Shown: positions 25,109-38,072 of the stretch, in pieces | Layout: every line of letters starts with the position of its first letter | Position numbering within the stretch: position 1 is the stretch's first letter | NCBI RefSeq assembly: GCF_033807715.1 | Contig: NC_084607.1 | Span: forward strand, 17,346,941 to 17,410,940 | Direction of reading: 5' to 3' | Length of the DNA stretch: 64,000 nucleotides | DNA from: Cololabis saira | Taxonomy: Eukaryota > Chordata > Actinopteri > Beloniformes > Belonidae | Notes under the pieces: model-generated | Seen by the model: the letters and a program-made list of their open reading frames with translations, nothing else | Database searches by the model: none | What the model was told of the DNA's origin: nothing | Made by a program: the position numbers and the translations under genes

Positions 25109-28064
25109 TGGGGAATTATTTATTGTGTGGAATCCCTTGACATGACATTTTTAAGTCAGTCTTAAATTGGATTGATCTGCGTCATGCTAGCTATTTGCTT
25201 AGTTGCATAAAAAGCCCTGTTACAGATATGATATTACTTTTTACATTGCTTTAAAAAAGGAGTTTGTGAGATTTTTTTCTCACCATGCAATTATATTCTA
25301 ATGTTCACTGATACATACAATATTTTTAAGGTTGAATAGGAGCTGCACAGTAGATTTTTAGTAGCGTGAGATAACTCCTTCACCCCAATCAAGGCTCCCA
25401 CAAACCTTCTGTGCCATATCTTACTATTCATGTCAGCGTGATCCACCTCTTACAATCCCTCCAGCGTGAGTGTTGACATACTGGTCCTCGACCCACTCCT
25501 CTATCCCCAGCTTATCCAGCCCTTGCTCCCTCCTTCCCACCGTGTGTAGAAGCCAATGTTTTTAGATGGGCCCGCATGAGTCCACACCACACAGCTGGCC
25601 ACTAAATGGAAATCAGTTCATCCAATCTCGCCCTTGCACACAAAAAAACTACCTCTACCATTTCGAGCTACAATCTGTGGGCACCCTGCCTATTTCTATC
25701 CACTGTCCAGTTTATGTGCTGTGTGTGTCCCTGTGTGAACGAAGCAGCTGCTCTAGTGGGAAGCTGGAGAGGCAGCTCTGGCATCAGGGACCCATGTGAT
25801 TGTCCTTGCATTATATTGCCAGTGTATGTTTATTTCTGCATTAGTTTAACCTATCACATTTGGCTGGTAATCAGCAGTGTGATTAAGACCTACAGAAGAA
25901 AAAAAAAGAGTTGCAACGGCACCATGAGGAATTTTGAGAGAAATATATGGAGCTAATGTCACACTGCTGTGGAAACTCTAATGAGAATCATTCATTCTCC
26001 AGTTGTGCGCTCAGTCCATCCTTTTACACAGCTGTTAACTGTATAGTAGAACCGTGCTCTCCCGCACAACAGAGCTCATCTACCGAACAGTTGCATGAAT
26101 AAATTGCAGAGTAGGGTCCGATAGTGCCACCACACTCCACTCACTGTGGAGACTGTTACTGTGGGGCTGCCAGCACAACATGTTAAAGCTACCTCCCCCA
26201 CAGGATGTCTTCTAGGAACTTCCTACCAGACATGTCCGTCCAGCCTTTGAAGTCATTACAGCTCTCTTCATTCAGCTTGCAAAGAGGAGCCACATCATTA
26301 CCTTGACAGCATCTCATTCATGTGTTTCTCAGAAGGGAAATCAGCTTTTCAAGTCTCTAATTAACTATGTCTATCTGAGTTCAGCATGCACAGCTTTGCA
26401 TCAGGCAGGTAAAGCACTAGTAGTGCAGACAAACCATTTAAAGCACTGTACGACACACTATTTTTATGTGCCACATATCGTGAGGTAATTTAGTGATTGA
26501 TCTTTTTGTTGTATCCCAGACGTGCCATGTTCTTCTTTGTCAGGCACCAATGCCTTAACCCCCATGTACAGACTGAATAAGTCAAGAAGACTGATGGCGT
26601 GCTCAAGGTGAAAACTAACTCTTTAGCGTATGCTCATCTGTCTTCCCTCTGTCATTCACAGGATCGTGGAGCCCAGTGAAAACATGCTCCACTTTAACAA
26701 TGTCTGCCAAAAAAAAGCTGGTCTGTTGTTTAAAACTAATGAAGACCCAGTTTGCTCAGTTGTCCTCAAGCTGCCATGAATACTTCTAGTGAGCTTCATC
26801 TGTTTTGTATAAATAAATAACACAAGTCCTTCACTTTTCAGGGACAATGCTAATCCATTAGAAGACAGCAAGCGCTCACAGGTAGTTGTCACTAAAACTG
26901 TCAAAAAATTGACTTTTTGTTATTTGCTTTTTTCAAACTGCATCCTATAAAACCCCAGCTATCTCTGAATTGGTTTCCCAGTGGAGGAGAGAACCTATAA
27001 CCGATGACAAATTAATGTTGAGTGTGATATCGAGCATAAAGAAAAGGATGAAACAAAAATCTATGGCATGTAATAAAAGAGAGCAGGATGAAATGCGAAG
27101 GCATTCTTTGTATCGGTGGGGAAAGCAGAATAGTTATCATCAAGTGTTCCACTCATTTGCCAGTGGCTGTGGATCTCCTCTCCGCAGCTGACCATGCACA
27201 CACACACATACACACAAACAAGATACTTACTCTCACACGCACATGTAAACTTAAAAGAATTGATCGCCACCTCCCTTTGGTCGCACCTCCCTGTTTTCTA
27301 CATCTAAATTGCAGCATCAGACACAAAAGCAGGCAAAGTAGCCGAAGCACACCGAATCAATTTCTCCTACTTTCCAGCTCCACTACAGCCAAATTACAAG
27401 TGTAGCCTCTTGTGGAAAATTAAAAAACCCAGATTATGGACATTTCATTCTACATTATGACCTTGTGTTTTTAGTGCAGAGATATTATAACTTTATAATA
27501 ACATAAAAATAACATCATATTTGGATTTCAACACATGCACTATGCCTGTTGTCCGACTCAGATGGCTGTTCCCACAATGCGTTTTACTGAAGTTTTATAT
27601 ATTTCTTTCACCTCCTCCAAAACAATTTGTTATCATTCTGCCAGAACCCATATCTGTCTAATTACCCAGTGACTTTACACTTCACTGATTTGAATTCTAA
27701 GCTATTCAATTTATACAAAACATTGCATCTTAAACAGAGACAAACTGCTTAAAATTCAGAGATTAAACTCACTGAAGAATATCCACTGTTTTATCTTATA
27801 TGGAATATTTTAGATCCAGACACAAGCTCTCCACCTCTCATTTTAAACCCGCCATCTGCCCTCAGCTCTGTCTGCTTTACGTTTTTGTTTTTTTTCTCTG
27901 CTCTGGGTTGCCACTATTGTTTGTCATATGTACACAACCCATTCTTCCACTTGTCCTTATCTTTCATTCAGACAAGACACTTAATATGACAATGAATCTG
28001 AGACCTTGTCCAGAGCAGTGGCCAATATGTTTTATGATTGTCAGCTGTTTGGAACGCATCCTCA
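25109..28064. other. Intergenic DNA without recognised genes
   Basis: Holds only a short (CA)n run near 27195-27225. No exon or transposon recognised. Confidence 0.45.
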
Positions 28065-28262
28065 CACTGCAAAAACAGGTCCTGTAGCAGCAAGCCCGCT
28101 ATTCCATAAATCTGGTCAAAATTGTGTTATTTTAAGCTAAAATATCTTTTCCAATGGAGTAAGAACATTTTTCTTGACCAGAATTTTTAAACTAGGAAAC
28201 AGTCATTAATTTTCTTGAAACAAGACTTTATTTTACTTTCTTAGAAATAATTTTTTGTAGTG
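28065..28262. mobile_element. Short MITE with CACTGCAAAAA ends
   Basis: Begins CACTGCAAAAACAGG and ends TTTTTTGTAGTG, giving imperfect terminal inverted repeats. The interior AAAATATCTTTTCCAATGGA is typical of a frequent teleost MITE. The flanking 8 bases match at only about half the positions, so the target duplication is not clear. Confidence 0.5.
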
Positions 28263-28514
28263 CATGTATGAGTTGCCAGCCCAATGAAATCTCTTTGACT
28301 TTGCCAATTATTCAATAAGAAAATAAATAATAATTGTAATAAAAAAAATCATGAAACACTTGAGACTAAAGAGCCATTAGCAAAAACATTAGGTTTTTAT
28401 CCACGATAATGCCCTCCAGTTAGCCTCATAACTTTTTATCAGTTGGGTCTTGGAGGAGAACTCATTAGCTTAAAAAGGGCAGACTTTCTGATGGAACTCT
28501 TAAAAGTGCTTCAG

Positions 28515-28885
28515 TCATCCATCCATTTTCTATACCCGTTTTATCCTTCGCAGGGTCACGGGGGTCTGCTGGAGCCTATCCCAGCTCATTTCAGGCGAGA
28601 GGCAGGGGTTCATCCTGGACAGGTCGCCAGTCCATCAGGACCACATATACAGACAAACAACCACGCATACTGACACTCACACCTACGGGCAATTTAGAAT
28701 AATCAATTAACCTACTACGCATGTTTTTGGACTGTGGGAGGAAGCCGGAGTACCCATAGGGAACCCACACAAGCACGTGGAGAAGACGCAAACTCTATAC
28801 AGAAAGACCCGTGCCGGGCCCAGGAGTTGAACCAGGAACCTTCTTGCTGTTAAGCAACAGTGCTAACCACTAAGTGCTGCCTCCT
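28515..28885 (+). repeat. Dispersed teleost repeat (CATCCATCCATTTTCTATAC family)
   Basis: Recognisable by CATCCATCCATTTTCTATAC, GGAGCCTATCCCAGCT, GGACAGGTCGCCAGTCCATC and TTTTTGGACTGTGGGAGGAA, a well-known, highly repeated fish sequence ending with AACAGTGCTAACCACT. A minus-strand partial copy is at 34804-34920. The exact family name is not asserted. Confidence 0.75.
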
Positions 28886-29937
28886 CCAGTCATACGACTG
28901 GCAATTTCAGTCTGTTTTTCTGCTAACTCTACTCTTATCAATAATTTGTGATACGACCTCAGATAAATGGAAATCCAATTCAGAAAAGTTGGTAATGATT
29001 CAGAAAATACAAATCATCAACTTTATTCAGTTTGTTAGTTTTCATGCATTTTTGCATGTCAGGGCTGCAACACATTTATGGACTTAATGGAAGTAGTTTT
29101 TTCTTTAGTAGTATCTCTTTTTAATGCTTCCATTCCAATACCATCTTACAAAACTTTGAAGATCCTCTGCTGTTGAGGATACTGAGTGACCAAGCATTTA
29201 ACTGTTATTTTGTCCCTTTATATATTAAAACATGTCTTTATGTTGTGAAGAATTAGATTTTGTTGAAAAATGTATGTGCATTCCTTGGAAATAAATAATA
29301 ATCACACCACACATCATCCATTTCTTCCGTAAAAAAATCTGTAATAGTGATTCATCTGACCACAATAATTCTTTTGATGGTCTGTTCCAGATTCCAGGTG
29401 ACCGTGAGGTTTCTTTTGTACAAAATGAATCCATTTCACATGTGTTTATATCAGGTATGGATGAATGACGGTAATGGATTTTCATTTGATGACTCAGAGA
29501 TGATTAGTCTCTAGTGCTTGCACTTTTGCCCTTCGTTTACTGAACCTCCTCAAGATTCCTTCAATCGTTTCATGTTATTATGCGCTGCAGTAAGTAATGT
29601 AGAAAAACACCATCTGATCTCTCTTTATCATTTTTTTTGTTCTCTCCTTATTTTCAAACATTTCAGTTTTTAAAAATGTTTAAAATCTTGCACATTTACT
29701 GCTAAAGTGGCAATATTTTGCTCATCTCTACTTCTTAAAGACTTATGAATAGTGTTTTTTTTCACCAAATAATCATTACAGTTAATGATACAATTAATTA
29801 TTACATTACAAAGATTTACTAGACAATATTTATTTGGATTGCATTTAATGTGTTCCTTTTAGGCACATATGTATGTAAAAAGGATGTTTTTGTTGTGAAT
29901 TGGTACATTGCAAACAAATTGAAGGGAACTAAATAGA
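28886..29937. other. Intergenic AT-rich DNA
   Basis: No exon or firmly recognised repeat. Confidence 0.45.
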
Positions 29938-30124
29938 TACTACTACTGTCATTTAGCAGATGCTTTTATCCAAAGTGACTTACATCTGAGACACACACAC
30001 CATGGAGCAATTAGGGTTAAGGCCTTGCTCAAGGGCCCAAGGTGGTTCATCTTGGTTGCCAGTACAGGGCTTTAACCTGGGTCCTCTAGACCTTAGTACA
30101 ACTCTGTAGCCACTACTAACACCC
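29938..30124 (+). repeat. Dispersed teleost repeat, CATTTAGCAGATGCTTTTAT copy
   Basis: Shares CATTTAGCAGAYGCTTTTAT and GACTTACATCTGAGA with the copy at 14352, then continues with GGCCTTGCTCAAGGGCCCAA, a common extension in fish. It is preceded by a similar TAC run. Confidence 0.65.
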
Positions 30125-33100
30125 CGCATTTCTTTCTTTCCCGTTAACTAGAAACTGAAGGATTTTTAGATGTTCTTGTTGGTGTTATTTGTATTTACAA
30201 TGTTATTTTATGAGCATACAAACGTTAAAAAAAAACATTTCTTAATGCTCGCGGACCCCTGGTTTGATTTGGGCCACATGTAATATACTCTGTCATTCCT
30301 ACAGGTACATTTGAGCTTTGATAGCATAATACTTGATTTTCTATACAGTGGTCATAGAATGAGTAAAGGAAATGAGTGAATCAGTGGGGACAAGTTTGTT
30401 TTTTTTTCTTTCACAAGCATCAAATGGAAACTAAACACTGTATCCCAATGTTTCATTATATGGTCAAAAAGGCCTGATAAACAAATCAAATAATTTTACA
30501 TGCAAAAAGCACCGTCCCCTTTAGTGTGCTTTGTTTATTTCCACTCCATGGACTTACTAAATCAATACAATGCTGTTGCAATTATTACCATCAGCAGCCA
30601 TTTGGAATGATTGGATTTGCTCGAAGGGCTGAAAAATAGACTTAGGCTGTATCATATGGTCGACTTTGCACTGCTGTAAATCCGTAATTGGATAAATCGT
30701 AGGCTAAGAAAGCTATTTCCCTGTGGGCAGAGAGAGAAAAAAAGGAAAATGTTTCGTTGTCAGTTCAGGTTTTTCTCCTCACAAAATCATTACTGCATGA
30801 TCTAACCCTTATAACATTGGCCTGCCACATGAAATAAAAGTATGGTTACGATGGCAAAGTTGCTGTCTGGTGTGGGAACAGGGGATCTTTACAGCGGAAA
30901 AACCAGGAAGATTATTTAACAGTGTTTTGAACAGTAAAGATTTCTTCAAGGTGCTAATAAAAATATGCCACTAAAACAGAGCATGAAACCACTGGGGGAA
31001 AAAAAGAAAGTCCTTAATTTGATGGCATTTGATGAAGAAAAAAATGAACACATTCTTGAATTTTTTCTTGAATTTATTCATGTTTCAAACACTTACCAGA
31101 GTTGTTTTTCAAAAAAAAAATGTACCTCCTATTTTTTTCTTTTCACTGTTTTCTTACATTCTGCAAGGATGGGGTGCAGTGTTTAGAAATAATAACGACA
31201 TTTTTACCAGCCTCTGCAATCATAAGAGACGTTTATAGTCCAGAGACAGATGAGTCATCAAAATAAATAAATGTAGTTTATTTTACAGCAAGGACGCTCC
31301 AGGAAGCGAGTTCCAAAGTTCCAGTTCTGCTCAATTTACTTTACAAAGAAATTATATTCGGTCCGCTTCCTTTGTTTTTAATTTTAGGTTACCTGCGTGC
31401 TATAACACTTCCTTCCGTCTTAATCCAATCATTGATAAAATAAATTAAAAGAAGCTGGTAAATGTTCATTCATTTATTCAAGTAATCTCCTGTGAAACAT
31501 TATCTCTACAGACGCCATCATAATATGTGGCTATAGTATCAGAGGGACTATGGGCATTTCAAAGTGGCAATAACCCAAGGATTGCTGCATTGATATTACA
31601 CTTTAATGCAATCTCAGGAGCAACTGAGCAGCCCAGTTTGATTGGATAATACTGGCACATTGAGCTCTCAGGCATAAATCTTCATTCGTGCATAAATCAC
31701 TCAAAATAGAGCAAGAGGATTTGAGTCGCAAATCCAAAAAAAGCAATAACCACACGAAGGGGGGAAAAAGTCCAATACGACACATTTCCACATTTCACTG
31801 AGCCCGAACAGTTATGGCTCGGAAGAATCATCGTAGTATAGCAAATAGGAGATATGGCACAAAGCTCTTCAAAACGCGTTTAAATGAACCAATCATCCCC
31901 GTGATTGTTACGGACACAGTCAATCAGGGGGTAATATCCTACGTTTGCTGAGGACACATGATGAGGAATAAGCAACAGATATATAAGTATAAGCACAGTC
32001 AAGTGTATATATGTATATTTTCTTGTCACTATTAAAAAAAATATGACACTAGTAAAACCAGTAGAAGCAGTAAGGATATATATTCAGTGGGGTCATGGCA
32101 TCTCATACATTTCTTCCTCTACAAGCTTACATGAGGATGAAAAAAGGTAGGTTTATATTGTCGAGGTAGTTAAAGTGACTCTCAAGTGGAATGCGGCTGT
32201 CTGCAGAAGTCAAGGTTGGCATACCACTTGCAGGAGTGCTTGGTTGACAAATTCAAAATTCTCACTACAATATAGCTGTCAAATACAAGTGACTTAGACT
32301 TGTCAACCCCTGTATGAATGTAGTCTTTCAGTCTTTTAAATGTACTGTGAAGTACCTTGACTTCAAAGTGCTCTTTGATATGAATCCCCTATAACATCAT
32401 GACCTAAATTGCTTTCCCCTGAGAATCTGATGAAAAGTCCAAGAAAGTAATGGATCTGATCTCTAAAATGCACTTCATTAAAACAAGATCTTTATAAAAA
32501 CCATTAACTGGAACTCCTTGGCAGCATTATATACGAAAGGGCTCTGTCCAGTCATGGGCTTCTTCATTACTGATATTCAATATGAGGACACTGAAGACAT
32601 GGACTTCTTCTCCAGCCTGCTGAAAAGTGCTGGGCTGCCACCTAAAGGTTTGGCTACACTTGCTTACCTACTTTAAAATTGTTGGTTGTTTTCATCAAAG
32701 GAACTTCACTTTAACCTCAATTGTGTGGAGTAATTTTGTGGGAACCAACTCCCATACAGTAAACTGCATTTCTTAGTTTCAAATGATAAAAACTATAATT
32801 AAAATCATCCTTTTTCATTTTGTTTTACTCTTAAGCATTTGTTAACAGAGTCAACAGAGTCAACTGTCAGTTTTTTCCAAAGGGAAAATGTTTTTTCATC
32901 CCTCTAAGATGCACAGGATTGTAGGCTTTTAGTGTAGAGCCCCTTTTGTCGTGCTTTTGGTCTCAACATCAAGACTCCTTTTATGGAGCTGTGCTTTTGT
33001 GGAGCCTTCACAATGTCACTCGACAAAGCCTTTTAAAAAAACGTCTATGGATGACAGTCAGCCTCCAAAGCTTGCACCTATCTCTCAGCATTGATGGCGC

Positions 33101-33588
33101 ACACAGATTTGTATTAAATATTTTCAACTTTTTCCCCTTTTCCAATGTAAATGCATGTCTTGAGCTTGCTTAAGTTTGTTTATATTCATTTATGGATCAT
33201 TGCCGACAACAGTTCCCCAGCCCATGTAATAATTTCCCCAAAGTATTATTTTCATACAGGAACATTTCAAAGTTTTAACAACCCTAGGTCCAATATTAGA
33301 TGGTAAAGAGTATTAACTTTCTTTAAGGACCAAAACAACTTGAATCGAAGCAATTTTGAGTGAAAACAGATTGCTTTTTGCAGCAAAAATGGATATTAAT
33401 ATCTGCTCTTGGGGCAATCGATCTATGTAGAAATAAATTACTACTTTAAGACTGATAAGTACAAAAAATTGTTATTTCACTTTAGGGATGTGTGGATAGG
33501 GTCCTTATAGACTAAGAAAACCTATTTAACTCTCTTTAAGGTTGCTGCTATCTAGTTAACACGTCAACTACCAAATGTTGTGCAAACA
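30125..33588. other. Intergenic DNA without recognised genes
   Basis: AT-rich. A short open frame at 32554-32676 (40 codons, MGFFITDIQYEDTEDMDFFS...) reads like protein but matches no family I recognise. Otherwise nothing seen. Confidence 0.4.
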
Positions 33589-33738
<150 letters not shown>

Positions 33739-34036
33739 GCAGATGCAGAAGGAGGAGAGTTAATTGCCTCTGCTTCTAATGTTTGCCTTCCTCATAAATA
33801 TCTGAGTGCTGATCCAATTCTATGGAAGCAACTAACCCTAACCCATGAACATTTCCTTCTCGATTACCAGAAAGACAAACTTGTAATCCATCCTTTTATT
33901 TTTTGTAACTTGAATTTTTCACATATTTATAGACAAAAACAATACTGAAAACTAATTATATGTAAGAATAACAATAATAACCCTAACACAGTCTGGAGAT
34001 GAAACTGTTCAGTTCACTATTCCATGTAGCATCCGT

Positions 34037-34760
34037 TCAGTTGGTGTCCTGTTGTCTCATATAAGCATTCAATTTTTCCCAATTTTCATCAAATATGTTC
34101 TCTTTCATTTTCAGTATGAATGTCATTTTTTCCATGTCATGGATTTCCTTGACAATGTCCAACCACTGCTCCTGCCTTGGAGCGTTCACATTGTTCCTTG
34201 TTATGGCTTTCTTGCTTGCTGCAATAGCACTTTAGTCAAGTACAAGTCTTTTTTCATTATAACTTTCTCAATGTTCCCAAGATAAATCACTGGACAGGTG
34301 TTTGGTATTTCCTACCCCATACGCCAATACAAACCAATTTGTGTACAGTTCCAGAAGATGTGTGTATGATCTGCCTCCACACTCCCACACAGTCTCCAAC
34401 AGTTTTTTTGTATAGCTAATTGCTTAGATTTTATCTTTGGTGTTATGAAGTACCGAGTAAGGTTCTTCCAGCAGAACTCTCCATATTAATGAATTTGTTG
34501 ATGTACAGTGTGTCTCACACATATGATACCACTCCTCTTCTTGTATTTGAATTATCCTTTTAATCCATCCTTTTCATCCACTTTATGTACCAAAGGGCTC
34601 AAGTAGTACCATCAATCTGTACTGGTTTCCAGATGGTGTCCTCAGTGCACAGATACTTTCCCATATTCTCACGATTTGCCCAAAGAGTCTTCCATTGAAT
34701 GGAGAACTAGTAATCTCTACTTCTGAAAGACTCAGACTCTCTGGGATGTCATGTCACTGA
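34037..34760 (-). pseudogene. L1-type LINE ORF2 C-terminal remnant
   Basis: Read on the minus strand, segments separated by frameshifts match the L1 ORF2 C-terminus in order: EEEWYHMC; FCWKNLTRYFITPK; the zinc-knuckle-like CWRLCGSVEADHTHIFWNC; VIYLGNIEK; KKAITRNNVNAPRQEQWLDI; and MEKMTFILKMKENIFDENWE, ending at a stop at 34037-34039. It lacks the endonuclease and most of the reverse transcriptase and carries internal stops, so it is a dead, 5'-truncated copy. The upstream limit is approximate. Confidence 0.75.
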
Positions 34761-34803
34761 CCTGTTTCCATTCCTTAATTGGATCTGAGATGTTCCTTGT
34801 TGA

Positions 34804-34920
34804 GCCCTGTGATGAACTGGCGAACTGTTCAGGGTGTATCCCTGCGTATCCCTGCCTATCACCTGAAGAGAGCTGAGGCAGCCTCCAGCACACCCCTGTG
34901 ACCCTGAAATGGAAGAAGCG
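34804..34920 (-). repeat. Minus-strand copy of the CATCCATCC-family dispersed repeat
   Basis: GCCCTGTGATGAACTGGCGA and TGTTCAGGGTGTATCCCTGC are the reverse of the GCCAGTCCATC / CCTGGACAGG part of the repeat at 28515, and it ends GTGACCCTGAAATGGAAGAA. It abuts the L1 remnant. Confidence 0.6.
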
Positions 34921-36392
34921 AGTGTGTATAATAAATTAATGCTCCTGGATGCTCCTGGATTTTTCTCTTTAGGTTTTCTTTTTTAAGAACTATGCCAAAT
35001 TACCATCCTTCTGATCCTCGAATTAAAACTTTTTGGAAAGGCATTGTCAAGATATAGGATAGAATTATATTTTTCTTTTTATTTCTTTTCTTATTTTCGA
35101 CATGGTGTTTAAATCATTTACACCTTTTTTTTTTAAAACATTTTACATTGCAACGGTGATGATATGATGAGTGGCTTTGATATTTGAAGTTGGTTTGATT
35201 ACGTATCTGATTGATTGACTGTCTTGATCAGACTGGGTTTGACTTTTTTCATTTATTACAGTGATAAAAAGACTAAAGAATCAGCAGGAATGGAGAGGAT
35301 TGATGCATTCGCTATAGTTTGCAGCGGAGATGCTTTTATTCACATCATTTCTTCTTTCATGTTGATCCTCTCGGCTGGTTCAAACATTGAGAGTGATTGG
35401 CAAGGTAATCACTGGAAAGTTTCCTGGAACCAAATTCAGCTATTTGTCAATGCAGAACACAGACAAAAAAAAATCATATTCATAAATTGCTTTTCAAACA
35501 TTGCCTACTCGGAGTGTTCAGCATGTTCTGAATACATTCTGGCCATGGAGGTGCATCAAAGCATCCAAATAATTAGAGCAGTAGCCATAAGATGCCAGCC
35601 GCTGTGTACTCCATGCAGATTAAACAACTGTTTTTCAGAGAAAGTAATAATTTGACACATTTTGCTCCTTTCATTTTTTTTCTGCAAATTAAATATATAT
35701 TTTGGATAACTTTCAAATGGCTTGTTGTTTAGTTTGGTTTATTAAGTGATGGTGCTTTAGCTGGCATCGGGTCTGACAGAGTAATTCAGTCGCTGCAAAA
35801 AATATGGTTTAAAAACTAGTTTAGCCATTTATAGATGGGCACATAGATATTTACAACCCTGCAAATAAGGATTTTTTTTTTGTATTTCACCAGAATAATG
35901 GTATATTATAAATCTTAACACAAAATGTTCCACTGTGTCACTGATTTGATTCACAATCATTGTATTTGCCCGAGCATTTTTTAAATTATTATTATTTTTC
36001 TCTGAGAACCCGGTCTTCGACAGCTGTCCCACAGCTGCATTCATGCCTGACACAGTTTGAAAACATTAACACCGGTGTCAACTTTCACCAGATGCAGGAT
36101 CTTCTCAGGGCTCCAGTCATACTGTGTGAATTGTAATGACATGGTCACGTGATCGTTTTCCAGTTCGAAAACCCCACCAGCGCCATTTGAAGGTTCTTAT
36201 TGACCATGAGGCCTTGTTCAACATGTAACATCTGATTACTTCTCTCTGCCGGGTACCTCTGAAACACCATAAGAATTAAGCTATAATCTGTGTGCCATGC
36301 TGCATGAATTCAGAGCTGAAGTCTACCGTGACCTAGCATGCATTTCCACCAAAGTGATTTGTTTAAAGAATGCCATATGTGCTGAGAGATGT
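34921..36392. other. Intergenic DNA
   Basis: Includes a 146-codon open frame at 35215-35655 with no recognised domain. No repeat family identified. Confidence 0.4.
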
Positions 36393-36400
36393 GTGCCGAT

Positions 36401-37126
36401 TAGGGTTGCCACCCGTCCCGTAAAATACGGAATTGTCCTTTATTTGAGAAAAAAATGTTGCGTCCCGTATTGAACTAATATGGGACACGATTTGTACTTT
36501 ATTTTCCTTAACTTTTACACCATATTCTAGTTGAATTATTGAAATAAATGAACTTTTACACCATATTCTAGTTGAATTATTGAAATAAATGAACTTTTAC
36601 ACCATATTCTAGTTGAATTATTGAAATAAATTAACTTTTACACCATATTCTAGTTGAATTATTGAAATAAATTAACTTTTACACCATATTCTAGTTGAAT
36701 TATTCAAATAAGTTAACTTTTACACCATATTCTAGTTGAATTATTGAAATAAATTAACTTTTACACCATATTCTAGTTGAATTATTGAAATAAATTAACT
36801 TTTACACCATATGCTAGTTGAATTATTGAAATAAATTAACTTTTACACCATATTCTTCACCTGTAGGCTATATTCTACATCTGGGCTGATATGGACATAT
36901 GTAGCATAGGAGGCTATTTCAGTTGCTAGTATGGTTGGCTGTCTGTACAGTCATGAAAGTTCAATGCTATTAAAGCACTTTAAACTTTAAATCAAAGCAT
37001 TTTGTTTTTTCATATAAAATAACCCCTTTTTCATTCAGTTTAGAAGTTTTGGGGCTTTTTTTTTGGCTCCTGCACTGCTGAAATCAGGGCGTCCCTTATT
37101 TCTATTTCTGAAAGGTGGCAACCCTA
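36401..37126. mobile_element. hAT-type nonautonomous element with internal minisatellite
   Basis: The ends TAGGGTTGCCACC and GGTGGCAACCCTA are exact 13-bp inverted repeats. The 8 bp outside each end are identical (GTGCCGAT at 36393-36400 and 37127-37134), the target duplication length of hAT transposons. The element is 726 bp, has no transposase, and its core is a 41-bp tandem array. It lies about 0.8 kb upstream of the tweety start codon. Confidence 0.88.
36510..36856. repeat. 41-bp minisatellite, about 8.5 copies
   Basis: Tandem units beginning AACTTTTACACCATATTCTA start every 41 bases from 36510 to 36838, the last one partial. Copies differ by single bases, for example AATG or AATT at the junction and ATGCTA at 36811. 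The array lies wholly within the hAT-type element. Confidence 0.95.
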
Positions 37127-37134
37127 GTGCCGAT

Positions 37135-37604
37135 TCATCTCTGATACAGAGAAACATGCAACTTTGAGCTCTTCCGATAAAAAGAAAAAAAAGAGCAGAC
37201 AAACAGGGGCTGCAGGGGCTCATTAATATGTTTCATTACTCTTCACCTCACTGTTCGCCTCATTGTCCACAAGAGGTCAGACATTAACAGCAGAAGTCAT
37301 AAATAGTGCCAGCTGTCAAAGTTCAGGCCGGGTGCAGAGGATCCCTTCCTTCATTTAGGTGACGCGGTTTGAAAATATGAACAAAATCTGAAGTTTAAAC
37401 ACTCAATACCAACAGAAAAGATAATACAGGCTAGATTATGTAAAAGTAACGTGGCATGAAGTTTTCCTGAGTTGTGACCTATTTCCTACTTCTTCTTTTT
37501 TTTTTTTTTTTTTTTTTCATATTTGCTGATTAAAAATGTGTAAGTATTTAGTCAGTGGGGGTTTTCACCACAGGCTTTGATTTGTTTGTTTCCCATAAGT
37601 GGGT
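37135..37604. other. Short intergenic stretch before the tweety promoter
   Basis: AT-rich with a poly-T tract near 37496-37517. No element recognised. Confidence 0.5.
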
Positions 37605-37943
37605 GATGCGGGCCGCCTTGCCCACGGATGAACTTTTGTCACGCCTCCTACCAGAGCAGCTCCAGCGCGGATCCGGCTCTCGGATGCGAACGCGTCCCGC
37701 ACACTTTTTACTGCCAATGTCGCGCTACTGAGCACATCGCACACAAATATGGGAAACCGGAGCAGAAATATGCAGCTTTGACACTCTGTGGTGAACTCTA
37801 CAGAAGCCACAATTCTTTTTCTTTCTTTATTTCTTTTTTCTTTATTTTTTTTCTTCTTCTTTTTTGCCACATTTTTTGCCTAACCAAGGAATACTTGGTG
37901 TCAGAGAGAAACTGGGTTTATTGGATTTACTTTTCCAGCAGTA
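37605..37943 (+). promoter_or_regulatory. CpG-dense promoter / 5' UTR region of the tweety gene
   Basis: About 37608-37745 is GC-rich with many CpG dinucleotides, unlike the AT-rich DNA around it, and lies just upstream of the start codon at 37944. This suggests a CpG-type promoter and 5' UTR. The start has G at -3 and G at +4, a good initiation context. A pyrimidine-rich stretch follows at 37808-37865. No clear TATA box was seen and the transcription start cannot be placed from sequence alone. Confidence 0.5.
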
Positions 37944-38072
37944 ATGGCCACTGGCAGGGTTGATTATGTTGCTCCGTGGTGGACATACTGGCTGCACAAT
38001 TTCCCACATTTCAATTTCTCATTCCAGCCGGTCGAGAGCACTTTGAAACCGGAGGATGCCAGCTACCAGCAG
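37944..38072 (+). CDS. ttyh2: ttyh2 exon 1 (coding part)
   Basis: Encodes residues 1-43, beginning [13 protein letters not shown] and ending EDASYQQ. The APWW motif and the YQQ end are family hallmarks of the extracellular N-terminus just before membrane segment 1. The donor is CAG|gttggt, phase 0, which joins cleanly to AGT in exon 2. A gtatat 4 bases further on would break the frame. Confidence 0.93.

Noticed and set aside
35215..35655. 146-codon + strand open frame
   Set aside because: No recognisable domain, no splice or promoter support. Could hide a conserved noncoding element, but coding is not supported.
37628..37963. + strand 111-codon frame overlapping the tweety start
   Set aside because: In a different frame from the family-supported ATG at 37944; it runs through the 5' UTR pyrimidine tract and has no homology.
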